The notes below the pieces were generated by a model. It had not been told where the DNA came from, did not search any database, and worked only from the letters and a program-made list of their open reading frames with translations. The translations under genes and the position numbers were made by a program. From Bremia lactucae (Eukaryota; Oomycota; Peronosporomycetes; Peronosporales; Peronosporaceae), in assembly GCF_004359215.1 (NCBI RefSeq), contig NC_090621.1:2886109-2950108 (forward strand): 64,000 nt of DNA, given 5' to 3'. The first letter of the stretch is position 1. Every line of letters starts with the position of its first letter. Positions 10,661 through 21,690 of the stretch are shown here, in pieces.

Positions 10661-11560
10661 ATGGAAGAGTTTCCAGAACTTTCTGAGGCGCAACGCGCAA
10701 TTTATGACAAGCTCAACACTTTATTTGGGCTTAAACATGTAGAGTTCATTATATCCCAGGGACCAGAGGTGCAGCATGCAAGGCTTGAAGCCTTCATGCG
10801 ATATGAATCCGTCCTGATCGGCCGGGTACAAGATCACCTTGCGGCATCGATGCCAACCCGGTCTTTTTGTACCTAATTTAAAGCCGAAGACGTGCCCTCT
10901 AGCTGTCAACTTGAGTGAAAAGAGGGAGAAAATCTCCCTTTTTGGACTGAGCAGATGGAGATGTCTATTGACTCCGCCTTGTTCTTAGCAGAACGGCAAA
11001 AGGTGGCTATGACCATTTTCATACTCGAAGGTAGAGCCATGGAGTGGGCATATATCGTGCAGTATGTCTATAAACGACGCTTTCTCCTCATTGGATTCGC
11101 CGAAACAGCAAATGACTAGCATGTTTGCACCGCCTGATCAGCCTTTTCGCGTGCGAGCACGGCTCCTAGCGACTCGACAAGATAAACGAGCCCTAGGAAG
11201 CTATGGGGTCCAGGAGTTGAGAACTATCATTGCATCCACGCGTCAGGACCCGGTGGAAGAAGCAATTGTCGTAACAATCTTTATGAGCGGTCTCAATGAG
11301 AGCGTTGGCCGGGCGGAATTATTCCGATCTCATCCTGCCACTTTCGAAGAGGCAGTTCCCAAAGCGCTACGCGCTGAATTCGACTTCAAGTCTGCTTGCG
11401 TTAGCACACCTGTTTACCGAACAAGCTCTTCGAGCACATAAATACCGTCTAATAGGCCGGAATCTATAGATCTAAGCCTCGTTGAAGAAGGAGAAAAGGT
11501 TTTTCAAGCTGTGGAGCAGCATAAGAACATCCGTAGATATTATTTGTGCAGAAGCACGAA
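10661..11560 (+). pseudogene. Gag of element D
   Basis: The start MEEFPELSEAQRAIYDKLNT at 10661 is followed, after a frameshift near 10876, by ENLPFWTEQMEMSIDSAL (10930-10985). The retrotransposon gag core appears at 11140-11430 (LRTIIASTRQDPVEEAIV, FMSGLNESVGR). A mutated zinc knuckle, YLCRSTKH (about 11545), has lost its first Cys. Distinct from A and B gag, but of the same general oomycete gypsy type. Confidence 0.82.
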
Positions 11561-11814
11561 ACATTAACGTCTGTCCTGTCCCCTATACGAGATACGCGTA
11601 AAGCTCAAAAGAGCGCCAACTCCAACCTTAAGAATATATCTGTCACGGTCTGGGAAAACGTCGATTCTTAGTAGGTGCAAAGCGCCCTACTGGGGAAGGC
11701 CAAGGCTCTGTTGAACCTTTAGGAGGTGAGAGTAAACCGGACCTAGCCTTAATTAGCTCGGTGCGTAATGGCACGGGGCGAGAGTACAAGCCTGGTTTGC
11801 TAGTCGCTCAAGCA

Positions 11815-12120
11815 ACTGTGGAGGGCTTCGATAAGCCAGGATCAATTTTGATTGACTCAGGAGTGTCTTGCAAATATGCTCGACGTCTTTATCTTTAAGG
11901 AAATCGACAATACGTTAAGGCGCTAATAGCGCATAAAGTGATACAGTCACTGTTCGCTTAGCGACTGGGGCTCGTGTCACTGTTCCTAAAGTTCCATTGA
12001 ACTTAGGCACAAAGTTTCTGGATTCTGACAGTATGGAACGATGTCTTGACCTTGATTTGGATTTGAAATATGATCTCATCCTTGATATGACCTGGTTTAG
12101 AGCACCATGAGCCATGGATC
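11815..12120 (+). pseudogene. Aspartic protease of element D
   Basis: GSILIDSGVSCKY at 11840-11880 holds the DSG catalytic triplet of the retropepsin. Around 12060-12120 the reading YDLILDMTW, then EPWIDR after a shift, corresponds to the ILGMxWL...PWIDW end of the domain. In live elements this cuts gag-pol. Frameshifts between the two motifs disable it. Confidence 0.8.
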
Positions 12121-12406
12121 GATCGGAGGTTTATGATCTTAGGCGCCACGCGCAATGTTCCTAGCAAAGTTTTGGAGAGTTATGAACCCACCTTCGCAAG
12201 GCAAGATAAGGGCTATTGGCGCGAATTATTGACCGATTCTGTCAGCGTTTTAGACATTGGAATGTCTGGGTTAGTAAACTCCAATGTTAAAAACATCAAT
12301 TCTAAGCCCGACTCAGAAGAAGGAAGTGGAACGCACGTACTCCGTCGAGTAACACTTGTTGTAATAACGATTCACTGAAAGCGTTGGCCTTCGGCCGAGT
12401 CATCAA

Positions 12407-12643
12407 GGGTGTAATATCCCTGAAATACGTGGAGTGGCACGTCAAAGTCCACCCAGTGTGGTCGGCCGAGGTGGCACCATACTGAGTGTCAGTAGTGACA
12501 CTATTGGCGGTTCGCCAGGATTTTTGGGTGCAATATCCCAGAGATACGTGGAGTGGCACGTCTAAGTCTACCAAGTATGGTTGGCCGAGGTGGCAGGCGA
12601 CACCATACTGAGTGACACTATTGGTGGATCGCCAGGGCATTCT
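12407..12643 (+). repeat. Two-unit tandem repeat, period 119 bp, in element D
   Basis: Units 12407-12525 and 12526-12643 share ATACGTGGAGTGGCACGTC, GGCCGAGGTGGCA and ACACTATTGG, and a third start (GGGTC) follows. It lies in the linker between protease and RT. Unequal crossing-over or slippage is the likely cause. Confidence 0.85.
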
Positions 12644-12999
12644 GGGTCAAACACTTTAAATGCACGTGAAGCGACACGTAAACGTTGGTTGGTGAAGAAA
12701 GTTGACTTACCTAGCTCTTTGTCGGATGTCGAATTAGACACCATGTCTGGTCTATACCAGACATACAGAACCAATACAGGCTAGAAAATTCGGGGGCATG
12801 AATGTCCCGGCCTCTAAGAGGCGTATTGTCTCTACTCCAAGACAAGGGAGACGCGAAGCGTTTATACCTTCACAAAATGATGCGTGTGAGCAATTAGACA
12901 CGCTTGTAAATGGTGTAACCGGTAACATTGAAGGCAAAGTTAGTCTTGCGGCAATCCCTACGTTACATGCTCTCTTAGAGCTAGAAGAAATGTCATCGA

Positions 13000-14215
13000 T
13001 GAGTGCGGTCGAGCTTTAAAGGCTGGCAACTTATCTGAGATGGTGGTCATTCGACCTCTGATTGAGTTTAACTCATCGTCACTTCTGGACAAAGCCGTCC
13101 TGGATGACACAAAAGCTGCACTAAGTGCGCGGAGTGGGTCATCAATCCTTATAGATCCTACGAATCCATTTTATTCCTTAATTAAGGAATTCCAAGATGT
13201 GGTATGTAATAATCCACCATCTGTTTTACCTCTGATAGAGGTGTCCATCATCAAATTGACTTGGTTATGGGAACCAAATACTGTGTCGCATGACAATGGC
13301 CTTTACCAAGGGAACAGTGTGACGTCGTTGTCGCTTTTCCCGTGCTAAGCATGAGGCTGGAATGGTACGAGAGAGCAAATCTCCCTATTTGACACCAAAA
13401 TTTTGTGTCAAGAAGCCAAATGGTAAATGGTGCATTGTTAATACTTATAATAAGCTTAGTGCTGGCATTTTACGAACATAAACCCCATTCCCTAGAAAGG
13501 ATGTTCTTCAGAACAATGTGGTCGGAAGTACATGCACAGTGCACTTAACTTAGTCGATAGTAACTACCAACTACTCATACGAGCTAGCGATATGCTACTA
13601 ACAGTGATTAACACCCCAAAACGGTATGCTATGGGAGTGATTGGTTATGCCACAAGGGCATTTTAACGCCTCGGCAACATTTAATCGTCGAGTGATGCAA
13701 CTGTTCCGCCCCATCGAGGTTATGCAGAGACTTATTTTGATGACATTTTTGTACACAGTCGTGTGGACAGGGTCGGTCGGATATGAAAAACCATTAAGAC
13801 CTTTTGCGAGCAGTGTTCGAGTGTATGCGCACAATTAAAAAAATATGCCAATGCATCGAAATGCATTTTTGACGCAGACGACATTCCTTTTTTAGGATGC
13901 TTTATAGAAAAGCGAGGCCTTAAAGCGGACCCCGCTAAGATAAATGCCATAAAAGATTGGCTGTTTCCTAAAATCCAAAAGGATTTGCGTATGTAGTTGG
14001 GTCTCGCCAATAACACAATTTTAGCAAAAATTACGCTGATATGGCTAGGCCATTATCTTATCTCCTTAAAGAATACAGAATGGTGCTGGACTAGAACCGA
14101 GTTCAAGCAATTAAAGATAGTCTTATCCATGCCCCGATTCTGGCACCGCTGAATCAAAATTGGTCTTCAGTGTCATCTGCGACGCATCAAATTTTGCCAT
14201 TGGCAGTGCTCTAAT
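13000..14215 (+). pseudogene. Reverse transcriptase of element D
   Basis: 13040-13240 carries the N-terminal pol region (NPFYSLIKEFQDV, then the PDRG-like turn in another frame). 13380-13470 has VKKPNGKWCIVN in a shifted frame, and 13731-13745 encodes TYFDD, the catalytic YxDD motif, followed by IFVHS. 13860-13930 has the FLGCFIEKRGL-like thumb region, and 14165-14215 reads VFSVICDASNFAIGSAL, the start of the RNase H connection. At least four frameshifts. It ends at the deletion joint with LTR D. Confidence 0.85.
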
Positions 14216-14224
14216 CCAAATAGT

Positions 14225-14513
14225 TATATAATTTGATAAAGTGCAGTTATCTTTTTGATCTTAAAGCATTAAGTGCCTTCCTAAGGCTTGTGCATTGATC
14301 TGTAAGAGATAGAAGCCTTTCTAAAGTATATACTCTCGGGCACTAGTTGCCACTTGGTTCTACGATCCACTAAATCCCTTGAGCTAAGATTCGTTGAGCT
14401 TTTTAAGCTGGTACGACTCCCTGAGTTGTAAAACCCATTATTCCTATACAGCTAAGAAATTCTCTGAGTTAAGAGTCTTCCTCTGATTTTACGAGCGAGG
14501 TAGCTCCGCTACA
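14225..14513 (+). repeat. Truncated 3' LTR of element D
   Basis: Homologous to 10310-10599 (GCATTGATCTGTAAGAGATAGAAGCC-type phrase, end AGCTCCGCTACA). It is joined directly to RNase H-connection coding sequence, so the polypurine tract and the first about 190 bp of the LTR are deleted. Confidence 0.8.
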
Positions 14514-15919
14514 TTCCTAGCGTCAGATCATCCTACTTTAAATAATTTCTATATCAATGCTAATTGTTTTATCAAGTGACGCTCTTTTATCAAGTCCTTC
14601 AATTTCTTCCACATTGTATTTTGAAATTACACCATTTTCGTAAATTCCAACGTTGATATGGCCAAGTCTTTGATTTTGTTGATTGTGCCATCTAGATAAA
14701 TATTACAGAAGATCCTCAAAGAAAGCGCGCCGGCAATGACAGAATGGATGTATTGAATCTATTCTGTTCTTCTTGCCAGATCTGTAACTACACGTAATGA
14801 TATATGTGTGCCAGCAATCTCAACGCTGTTTTTTTCTTTTATAAAACATGAGTTGCGCTTGAGCGGCTAGGTTCACGTGAGTCTTTAGACGAAAATAAAA
14901 ATATTTGTTAATTCTTGAGTACTTTTTATCCCTACCTCAGAAAATCCTTTCAAAGTTCCAGCTATTACCAAATTACAAGTACTAACATGATACTTGTAAT
15001 TTGATAATTTTGGCATTAATTCTGCTCCTATCATACAGATCAGCATAAATTCATTTTCCAATCTGGTGCTGCTCGTCCGTTCTTAATTTATGGGTCGTTA
15101 GGTGATTAAGACCAGCATTGAAAGCCCTGCTTGTCAGTAAAAAGACTTCAAGTCGCTGTAGTTCAGCAATAAAAATATAGCTTAATCATCGAAATCTCGT
15201 TGTGAATTGATGCACACTGGTTTCAGCACTTTGCTTCGTCAATAGGAATGTGCCTGGACTGCCATAACTAGTGAGTGAGAAGGTGAGGCATATTTAGGTA
15301 CGCTTGCGACCCATTATATCCTGCCGCCTGGCAACCGTGCTACCAGAGCGACTTTTACTTTATATGATAGGTAGTACTAATCCTCGGATAGCCGAGCGCC
15401 TGCGCGCTGAGTCTCTTCCTGAGATAATTTGATCACTCGGAGTCATCGCGGGGCCCTGTAAGTCTTGTAGTTCTGCGTGTGATGCCTCCAGCCAGTGGTT
15501 GACATCGTCGTCAAGAAAGGCCGTAGCTTTCAAAACAGCGCTGGACTTGTCAGAAGCATATACTTATATAGAGTACGTTGTGTCCATTGCGATATTCGCT
15601 AGTCGACCCGCCATTTTGTTGTAGGTGCGATAGTGATGTCCCCAGCTGGAGACCGGAATCCGTACGTCATGGCCCGCGCCTTAGAAATGGCGGCTTCAAG
15701 CTGGCCTTTCGCGGGGTATGATGGGTCCGAAGCTGTGATAGCACCATTGCACTATCCCCGACGACATGCAATTGGGCGTATACGGAAGACTTCGCGTGTC
15801 GTAGACCATGCACGAGCCTCCTGTATTCAAACGCCTTGCTTGTGGTGTCGGCAGCACTGTGCGCCATGCTCGAAATCCACAGAACGCAAGCGGCGTGCGT
15901 ATGAATGTTGAGTTGGAAA
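14514..15919. other. No recognisable gene
   Basis: AT-rich to about 15200, then more GC-rich. I see no convincing coding potential, LTR end or RNA gene here. Minus-strand readings between 15300 and 15650 include a short helical stretch (FLDDDVNHWLEA) that could be a gag remnant, but this is not supported by a second copy in the window. Confidence 0.4.
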
Positions 15920-17551
15920 ATGACGGATCAAGCTCCGCCTGGTCCCGGATTACCTCTAGATCCTCCGTCAAAAAATGGCAGGTATATCACTCCTGGGCAT
16001 CGGTCGCTGGGCAGCTGTTGCAGCACCATTTCGTCTATGCAGAAGAGAGATTCCGTCAAAGCGGACCTCACCCGCGCAAACAGGTGTCCGTCTGTTGGCA
16101 TGTCTGGCTGATATGTCGAACCTCGAAATCGTGTGATCGCTCNAATGCCTTAGTCGGAACGCAGACAGCCACTGCGGCTGTCGCGTTAACAGGGCTAAAG
16201 GATCCATCCCACTTTAACAGTGAGGATGTTGATCCGTCGCTCATTGTCGACTACAATGAGTCGACACCGTTGCCGTCACCTCATAGTAGTGATGCGGACA
16301 ACGAGCTCATGAGGAAGGATGATGGCGCATTATTGCCCATCCAAACTTCTCTCATGGCTCACAACATGGAGACAGCAGCATTTACGAATGCTGTCTCGTC
16401 GTCTGCGCTGGAAAGCGCAGCGACAGGTAATGAGAGCGCTGCCCATAAAGGCGCAGCCGCTTCTCCGTTGGGTATAACCACAACGCCTTATGCTCAGACC
16501 ATAATCCATAATGGTTCTGACATAGAGGATTCGGAGCCTAAAGCTCCGCCGACGACACGTGAACGTGCTCAGTCGGTGTCACAAGCCAGTCGTTTTGAAC
16601 GTGGCTATGTGACGGGTGGCATATCACTGATGCCCCCTCCATCTAAATGGCCTCGTTTAAACGGGCCAAGAACGTCGCTCCTAGAGCGCGCTCTTGTACA
16701 CGCATATAATTTTTAGGGCGTCTTTCAATTATGGAGAGCTCAAAGAAAATCGCTTGGGCGTATTTTTCCGATCCCGGTCGTGTTGCATTCGAATGAAACG
16801 CCCGACCAATACGAGGCGAGATTCCTGCGCCGTATTCATCCGCGTTCCGATGCGATGAAACAGCGGTCGCTGAATTGATTTCGCGTGAAAGAAATCATGG
16901 GCGGTACTGTACCCCTATTTCTTCTCACAATGCTACTTCTGCTAGTCCATTTGAGACTAGCAAAGTGGCCTCAGCTGGTGCTCCTTTTCATGGGTAGCCA
17001 TCAAGCCGGGCACATCAATACGTAGGGTATCGATCGGTATCCAAGAGTCAAAACTCTTCGGGTTACCTTTCCATTGGACGAGGATCTGATACCCTTGCCT
17101 CCCGGAGCGGTGGGCAAGCAACCTTCCAACGAGGAAGCTTTGATTGGCTCCTGCATTCATTAGTGCAGGCGGCGCCCGATAAGAGTGGCGATCTCGCCCA
17201 CCTATTCGCGGCTGCCTTACCTTCGTCCGTTCAGTCACAGGCGTTTAGCGCTGCTGAACGACGTATTGCGGATCTCGAGGGTCAAGCCTCACGATGACCT
17301 CCGATCTCGTTGATGTCCGAGCGAAGGCTCGTCAGGGTTATGAGCGCCTGAAGACACGCTTGGACCTCTTTAAGAGGATAATGCTGAGGGATCCGAGTTA
17401 CTCGCGTGATGTCCCTCGCTCTCCGAGGTCTGTTCGTGGTGGGAGGAGTCGGTCCGATAATTTTTCGCCTTCATCGTATCCCTCACCCGAACGACGCTTG
17501 ACTCACAGTCGGCGTTACCATCGGTCTCCGTTGACGGATGAGGATATGTGA
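15920..17551 (+). CDS. Antisense ORF of element C (broken)
   Basis: Plus-strand readings form one decayed protein. It starts MTDQAPPGPGLPLDPPSKNG at 15920, moves to another frame with an acidic/Ser-Thr-rich part at 16200-16716, then TPDQYEARFLRRIHPRSD (16800-16860). It ends with a coiled-coil-like part, AFSAAERRIADLEG (17240-17281), then VRAKARQGYERLKTRLDLFK, and a Ser/Arg-rich tail ending at 17551. One ambiguous base occurs at 16143. The C-terminal 600 bp lie opposite the pol chromodomain and its linker. Function unknown. It is analogous in position and architecture to the family A antisense ORF. Confidence 0.5.
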
Positions 17552-17898
17552 CCTCATCTGGGTCTACATACCGTTTCAGACAACCCACGTAAAATACGGG
17601 GTGCGTCTTCATTTACGGGGAAGGGTAAGCCTATAATTTAGGTTTCCAACCTCTTCGATTACTGTAATGGGCCGATTGAAACGCGGCAACAACTTCGGAG
17701 TCTCTCCAGGTAGTACATAAACTGCATTCTTAGGTAGTGTAGCAGTACAACTAGTACTTTTTTACCAACTCTAAAGCGTTTATTATTTTTGCGACCATTT
17801 TGGTCCGCGTATTCTTTTTGCTTGTCCTGTGCGCTTGCGTCATGAACTTTACGTGTGATAGCTAATCGATCATTCACAAAACGTTGAGTCTCGCTCAC
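16957..17898 (-). pseudogene. Element C pol: integrase C-terminus and chromodomain
   Basis: Minus strand. The integrase tail is at 17898-17660 (QDKQKEYADQNGRKNNKRF, GKKVLV). The conserved HPVFYVGCLKRY motif follows at 17605-17570, then a linker, and a chromodomain at 17140-16990 (LLAHRSGRQGYQILVQWKG, DSWIPIDTLRIDVPGL). Chromodomains bind methylated histone H3 and steer integration. This is the best preserved chromodomain in the window. Stops separate the parts. Upstream pol domains are missing or unrecognisable. Confidence 0.85.
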
Positions 17899-17899
17899 G

Positions 17900-18249
17900 C
17901 TTTTGGCATCAGGCTGCGGAGATGTCGGTCATTAGGCGTAGTTGTATTGACCACTGCTAAACTGACAGGGTCACTAGGGCAAGTTTCTGTCTTTGAGATG
18001 ATACCCTCATGGGCCATCGTCATACTGACATAACTATGTCCCTCTACGTGCGCTAAGTGCGAGGTTGAGTGGGCGTCTTTGCAGACGACCCACCAACACT
18101 GTCCATTTCAGGTGGCATCTTTGCCGCCGTGTATGAAAACACAGGTCGCTTAAGTGATTGAGAGAACTAGCGGCGCGTAAAGCTGCTCGTAGTTCCTCGC
18201 TCCTCTTTGACGAATTTAATGATGTAAATCCGTTCTTTAAGGAGGGATG
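17900..18249 (+). pseudogene. Short pol 3' end preceding B LTR
   Basis: A plus-strand frame of about 30 codons (ELAARKAARSSSLLFDEFND, then VNPFFKEG and stop at about 18247) ends exactly at the purine run AAGGAGGGATGA before the LTR at 18250. This is the position expected for the end of a sense polyprotein. It would be the only remnant of the B body that belonged to this LTR; the minus-strand C pol adjoins it at about 17900. Confidence 0.45.
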
Positions 18250-19078
18250 ATGTAACAGGCTAAGTTGCTCTAATGTTACACAGTCCCCGTGAAGTACACT
18301 TGGTGTACTTAAGGGGATGGTCAATTAATTAAATAAAGTAATTAGACCCACCACTCGGGTGTGGTTCACATTTGTGACCAACCTTGTGTATGTGATGCAC
18401 ATTGGTACATTCACATTAGAAGGGATGACGGCTAGCGTCATCCGATACGCGAGGTATCGAGAAAGATATGCTCCCAATACAAATTAAGTGTTAGAAGTGG
18501 GTTTAAAAATGTATGCACCTGTTGCTACCTTGAAATTTGAGACTCTTAAGGTCTCACTTCAGCAACGACTTTGGTGATTAGATGGCTAAAATGAGGCCAA
18601 GGTTCGAGTCCCGTTGCGGTCAACCCAGCTGTGACTAACAGTTCGATCTGATGATTGAAGTTTCTCTCGTCGTGGTAGGCAACACGGGCATCCTGGTCTT
18701 TGGTTACCAATTGAGCAAAAATGATTTACTTAGCGGCTGTGCCAGATACCATTGATGGTGAAGGTACAGCCAAGCTGTTTCTTAAAGTTATCTATAGACA
18801 TGACGTTTTGAATGGTAAAATAGGTATTTATATTTAATGCGTTTTATATAAAGACTGATATCAGTCTGAAAACTACTTTATACTTAGTAAGTGCGCACGA
18901 AGAGCCAAATTTTTGCTTCCGTGGCCACACTTTACTAAAGTACTTAGTGCGTTGGGTGAAGTCGCTAACGCGCCCACCACAACTACCTCACTGAACGCAA
19001 GAGAAGCTGGTTTAATTGCTTCCTCGCTGTGCTAGGGTGTGTCTAAGTAGAGCGTGGCCGCATTACGACGTGCCCGCC
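18250..19078 (+). repeat. Family B LTR interrupted by a SINE-like insert
   Basis: Starts TGTAACAGGCTAAGTTGC and ends GACGTGCCCGCC. It aligns with the B LTR at 35030-35561 throughout, except for about 297 inserted bases at 18494-18790. The last few bases of the LTR and the primer site are missing, so the right boundary is a deletion joint. It is preceded by a polypurine tract. Confidence 0.85.
18494..18790 (+). mobile_element. SINE-like insertion with pol III B-box
   Basis: Absent from the B LTR at 35030, where the flanks are continuous (GTGTTA|TCTATG). A GTTA repeat flanks it, consistent with a short target-site duplication. It contains GGTTCGAGTCC at 18601-18611, a perfect RNA polymerase III B box, and an A-box-like TGGTGATTAGATGG at 18572-18585. 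The A-B spacing (about 15 bases) is shorter than in tRNAs, and no complete cloverleaf can be drawn. tRNA-derived SINEs are known from Phytophthora; this could be one, or another short insertion. Confidence 0.45.
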
Positions 19079-19384
19079 AACTTAAATCAAGCCTAGACAG
19101 CATGAAAACTTTCATGCGGTAGATTCGACCTCTAAAGGAAATGATATACTGTTTGCATGTTTTGTTTTCGGCGCACCTTTTACTAGTACTACATTAGTTC
19201 TAGCTACCGTACGCTATTAACAGTGAAGCCTCCGAATACGTACATGACTTGCAGAGATAGATTTCAAGTTGCTAGGCGTGCTAAGCATTTGAAAGTCAAT
19301 ACTAAGGAAGACTTAGTAAAGGGATTAAGTAAAACTGTATTCAAAATGTTTAAGTTCCCTACGTATTGATTCATTCATTGCTCA
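19079..19384. other. Unassigned spacer
   Basis: Mixed-composition DNA between the truncated B LTR and an A LTR fragment. Short pieces resemble retroelement linkers, but there is no open frame or repeat I can name. Confidence 0.35.
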
Positions 19385-19587
19385 CCGTCCATTTCCGCGT
19401 CAACCAGCGATTGGCGAGGTTAATTTAAAGACTTTAACCAACCAATGAACAGAACTGTCAGACGATCACAACAAAATTACCGTATGAGATTTTATTGACA
19501 CTTTAATAATTACGATAATGATTTTTATTTATCTTTATTATTACTCTTGTGGGTAATAATATTTATGTTACCGGACATTCCGCTACA
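19385..19587 (-). repeat. Fragment of family A LTR
   Basis: Contains GCGATTGGCGAGGTTAATT and ends TGTTACCGGACATTCCGCTACA, the degenerate counterpart of the TGTAACGCGACACCCCGTTACA end at 23370-23390. It lies just left of an antisense ORF, as in the other A copies, which sets its orientation as minus. Confidence 0.65.
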
Positions 19588-19680
19588 TCACCCCCTGATG
19601 CATACTATTAAGTCATACTTAAGAGAGAATTGTCTGTGTTCCTCAGAATTCAACTTATTCATCGCACGGTTAACAAGCCC

Positions 19681-21060
19681 ATGCGATGCATCCCAAAAGT
19701 TGCAAAGCTAGCAGCTGCACGATTAAGTGTGGCTAATTATGCAACAAATTTAGCAGGCGCTCAGGCATTTAATGTGGGCGACAACTCACCTGCAACCCTA
19801 ATTGCAGTAAATTTACGAATCGGACACTCTCGAATCCGACTCAAAACATCTGTGAAGGCCCCCGGATCGCCCGGGGCCGATAATGGGTTATTGCGAATCG
19901 AATAGGGAATTACTTTGTAAGATGTTCGGTTTGCCCGACCCATTTTAATGAGGTAATCGTCTGGTGCCTCGTAATATGGTGAAAAAGTTGGTGATGTCAC
20001 TGTGAGAAGAGCAACTTATCTTGTTGGTGTGGAATGACTAACGATCGCTACAATATTCCGTTGTTCGACTCATCAAAGGCTTCACAACCCTGCTGAAATC
20101 GAGTGCAAACCATTTATCGATGCTTTCTTACATCGATGGTACTGCGGCAAGCGTGCCATGAATTTAAATCCTTTGTTTCAAGCTTGAAATTCTTTTCACA
20201 GAATGTATAAGTGTAGGCCGCGAAGCATCACTAAGCCAACTGGTTACTGCAAGACTGGGTTGAGAAGAGATTTTTAGTCAGTGCCGCTATAAGCTATACT
20301 ATTTTACGTGAGAAGCAGCGTAACCATACCTCTTCTGAGGATTGCCATGTACCTGCTCCGTCAAGAACGCAATTTCTGCGCCTAGGTAGGCTTCACTCCT
20401 TGAAGTTTCGTCTTTTAAGGGCGCCCATTGGAGAGCGTGTCTCTCCTATTTAATGCGCGAACAAATAGATAATTTACAATCCCCTGATGAACGCGTAGAG
20501 CGGTCTTTTTTCGACGGTCACTCTTGACCAAAGGTCTAGTCTCATTGTGCCTATTGACGAGACCTGAAATCTCTATTTTCAGTTGAGACCGAGGTTCCCA
20601 AAAATCATGCGAGGATGCAAACTCTAGCCAGCGGACGAGATAGTCCGTTCAAATCCTCCCCTCTTTCGCAGCATTTCAAGAGCGCTTCACGAAAAAGTAC
20701 TTCTCACTTTTCGACTCCGTCGAATTATTATGAAGGAGATCCGACGTTTCGCCTGTTAGTCGTCATTATCACAATCGCGTCCTCCGCGGCTTACGGAAGG
20801 ACGTCCACCGTCGTCACGACTTGATGTCGACAGTAAAAGTCCTTGCATAGATCGGATGAATGACTGAGCGGAACATGCGTTCGCCCAATTTAGGAGCGAG
20901 CGGGTGCTACAAAACCTTCGCAACGAGGAAGAGGCAGTTCGTCAAGAAACTGCATGCTTGGAGGAAAAAGTGAAACGTCTCAGTCATGAACATTGGTTTC
21001 CCGCCGATGTGGGGGCCAAATGCTACCCCGAAAAGGCCAGCGCTGATAGTATCGGCGGAG
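19681..21060 (+). CDS. Antisense ORF of family A, copy iv (broken)
   Basis: The ATG at 19681 opens a protein whose first residues (VAKLAAARLS) align with the AAKLAAAPIS of copy ii. A KAPGSPGAD motif at about 19860 equals KAAESPGAE of copy ii. Later parts (20100-21000) match the region of copy iii at 53500-54400 only patchily. Ser-rich and Arg-rich stretches (20640-20700) precede a Gln/Glu-rich helical end near 20900-20980. Heavily mutated. Confidence 0.5.
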
Positions 21061-21690
21061 ATATCCAACGTAAAATGTAGTATGCGTGCGTTTCTGCAAG
21101 TAATTGATATTTTAAACCAAAATAATATTACAATAATATCTGAATGAGGTCATACGGACTTTCCATACCTAGCACTGTGAACTTCTCTTTATACAAGAGA
21201 AGTCACGTACGAGGCAGCTAGATCGTGTATGCGTTGCCTCGATGGTGTGATACACGAATTTAGTCGATATGCTTGTACAGTAATTTATTATTGCCCACAT
21301 TCGTCACTACATGTTCAGGTAGATTTAACGTGGACAATAGGATAAAGTCATCAACCTCATGCTAAATACGTCGATCCATCGCGCCAGCGAAGAATCTCCG
21401 CACGAAACAAATGCCTCTTCCTGAGCCTGCAGGCATACACCTACTGACTCGATATTGTCTATTGTATTCAGTGCCGATGTGCTGCGAAGATATTTCCACG
21501 CTACCTGTGCTTTTGCACAGCCGTCGGTGACTAGTTCCATATCACAATGATAGACCTTTTACGCTGTCTGTACTTGTGCACAGCCGTCAGAATCTTACCG
21601 CACGATTGGCTTTGAATGAAAATGTTTGACGCCACACAAAATCAGTTAGTAACTTTAGTTGCAACTTATTTGCTAAAATAGCTGCTAAGT
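21061..21690 (-). pseudogene. Family A pol C-terminus and gag-pol linker remnants
   Basis: On the minus strand, 21090-21062 matches the RTHPTFYVG tail region. 21540-21325 carries the linker peptide DGCAKAQVAWKYLRST, comparable to 380-440 (+). Between them, about 21140-21202 is a foreign patch of family B protease sequence in reverse orientation. Integrase, RNase H and RT are absent, so large deletions have occurred. Confidence 0.6.

Larger units (their letters stand above)
10119..14513 (+). mobile_element. Ty3/gypsy element D, internally deleted
   Basis: A single plus-strand element: LTR (10119-10599), gag (10661-11560), aspartic protease (11815-12120), a two-unit repeat, RT (13000-14215), then directly the distal part of its LTR (14225-14513). 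RNase H, most of the RT/RNase H connection, integrase and the first part of the 3' LTR are missing, so the pol sequence jumps from NFAIGSALIQ to LTR. All coding parts contain stops. Confidence 0.85.

Noticed and set aside
16720..16955. Transmembrane protein on the plus strand (LFLLTMLLLLVHLRLAKW-like reading)
   Set aside because: It is a frameshifted part of the antisense ORF without a start or matching copy.
18562..18622. Genuine tRNA gene
   Set aside because: It has a good B box, but the A-B distance is too short and no proper T-stem or anticodon arm forms. A SINE-like origin fits better.
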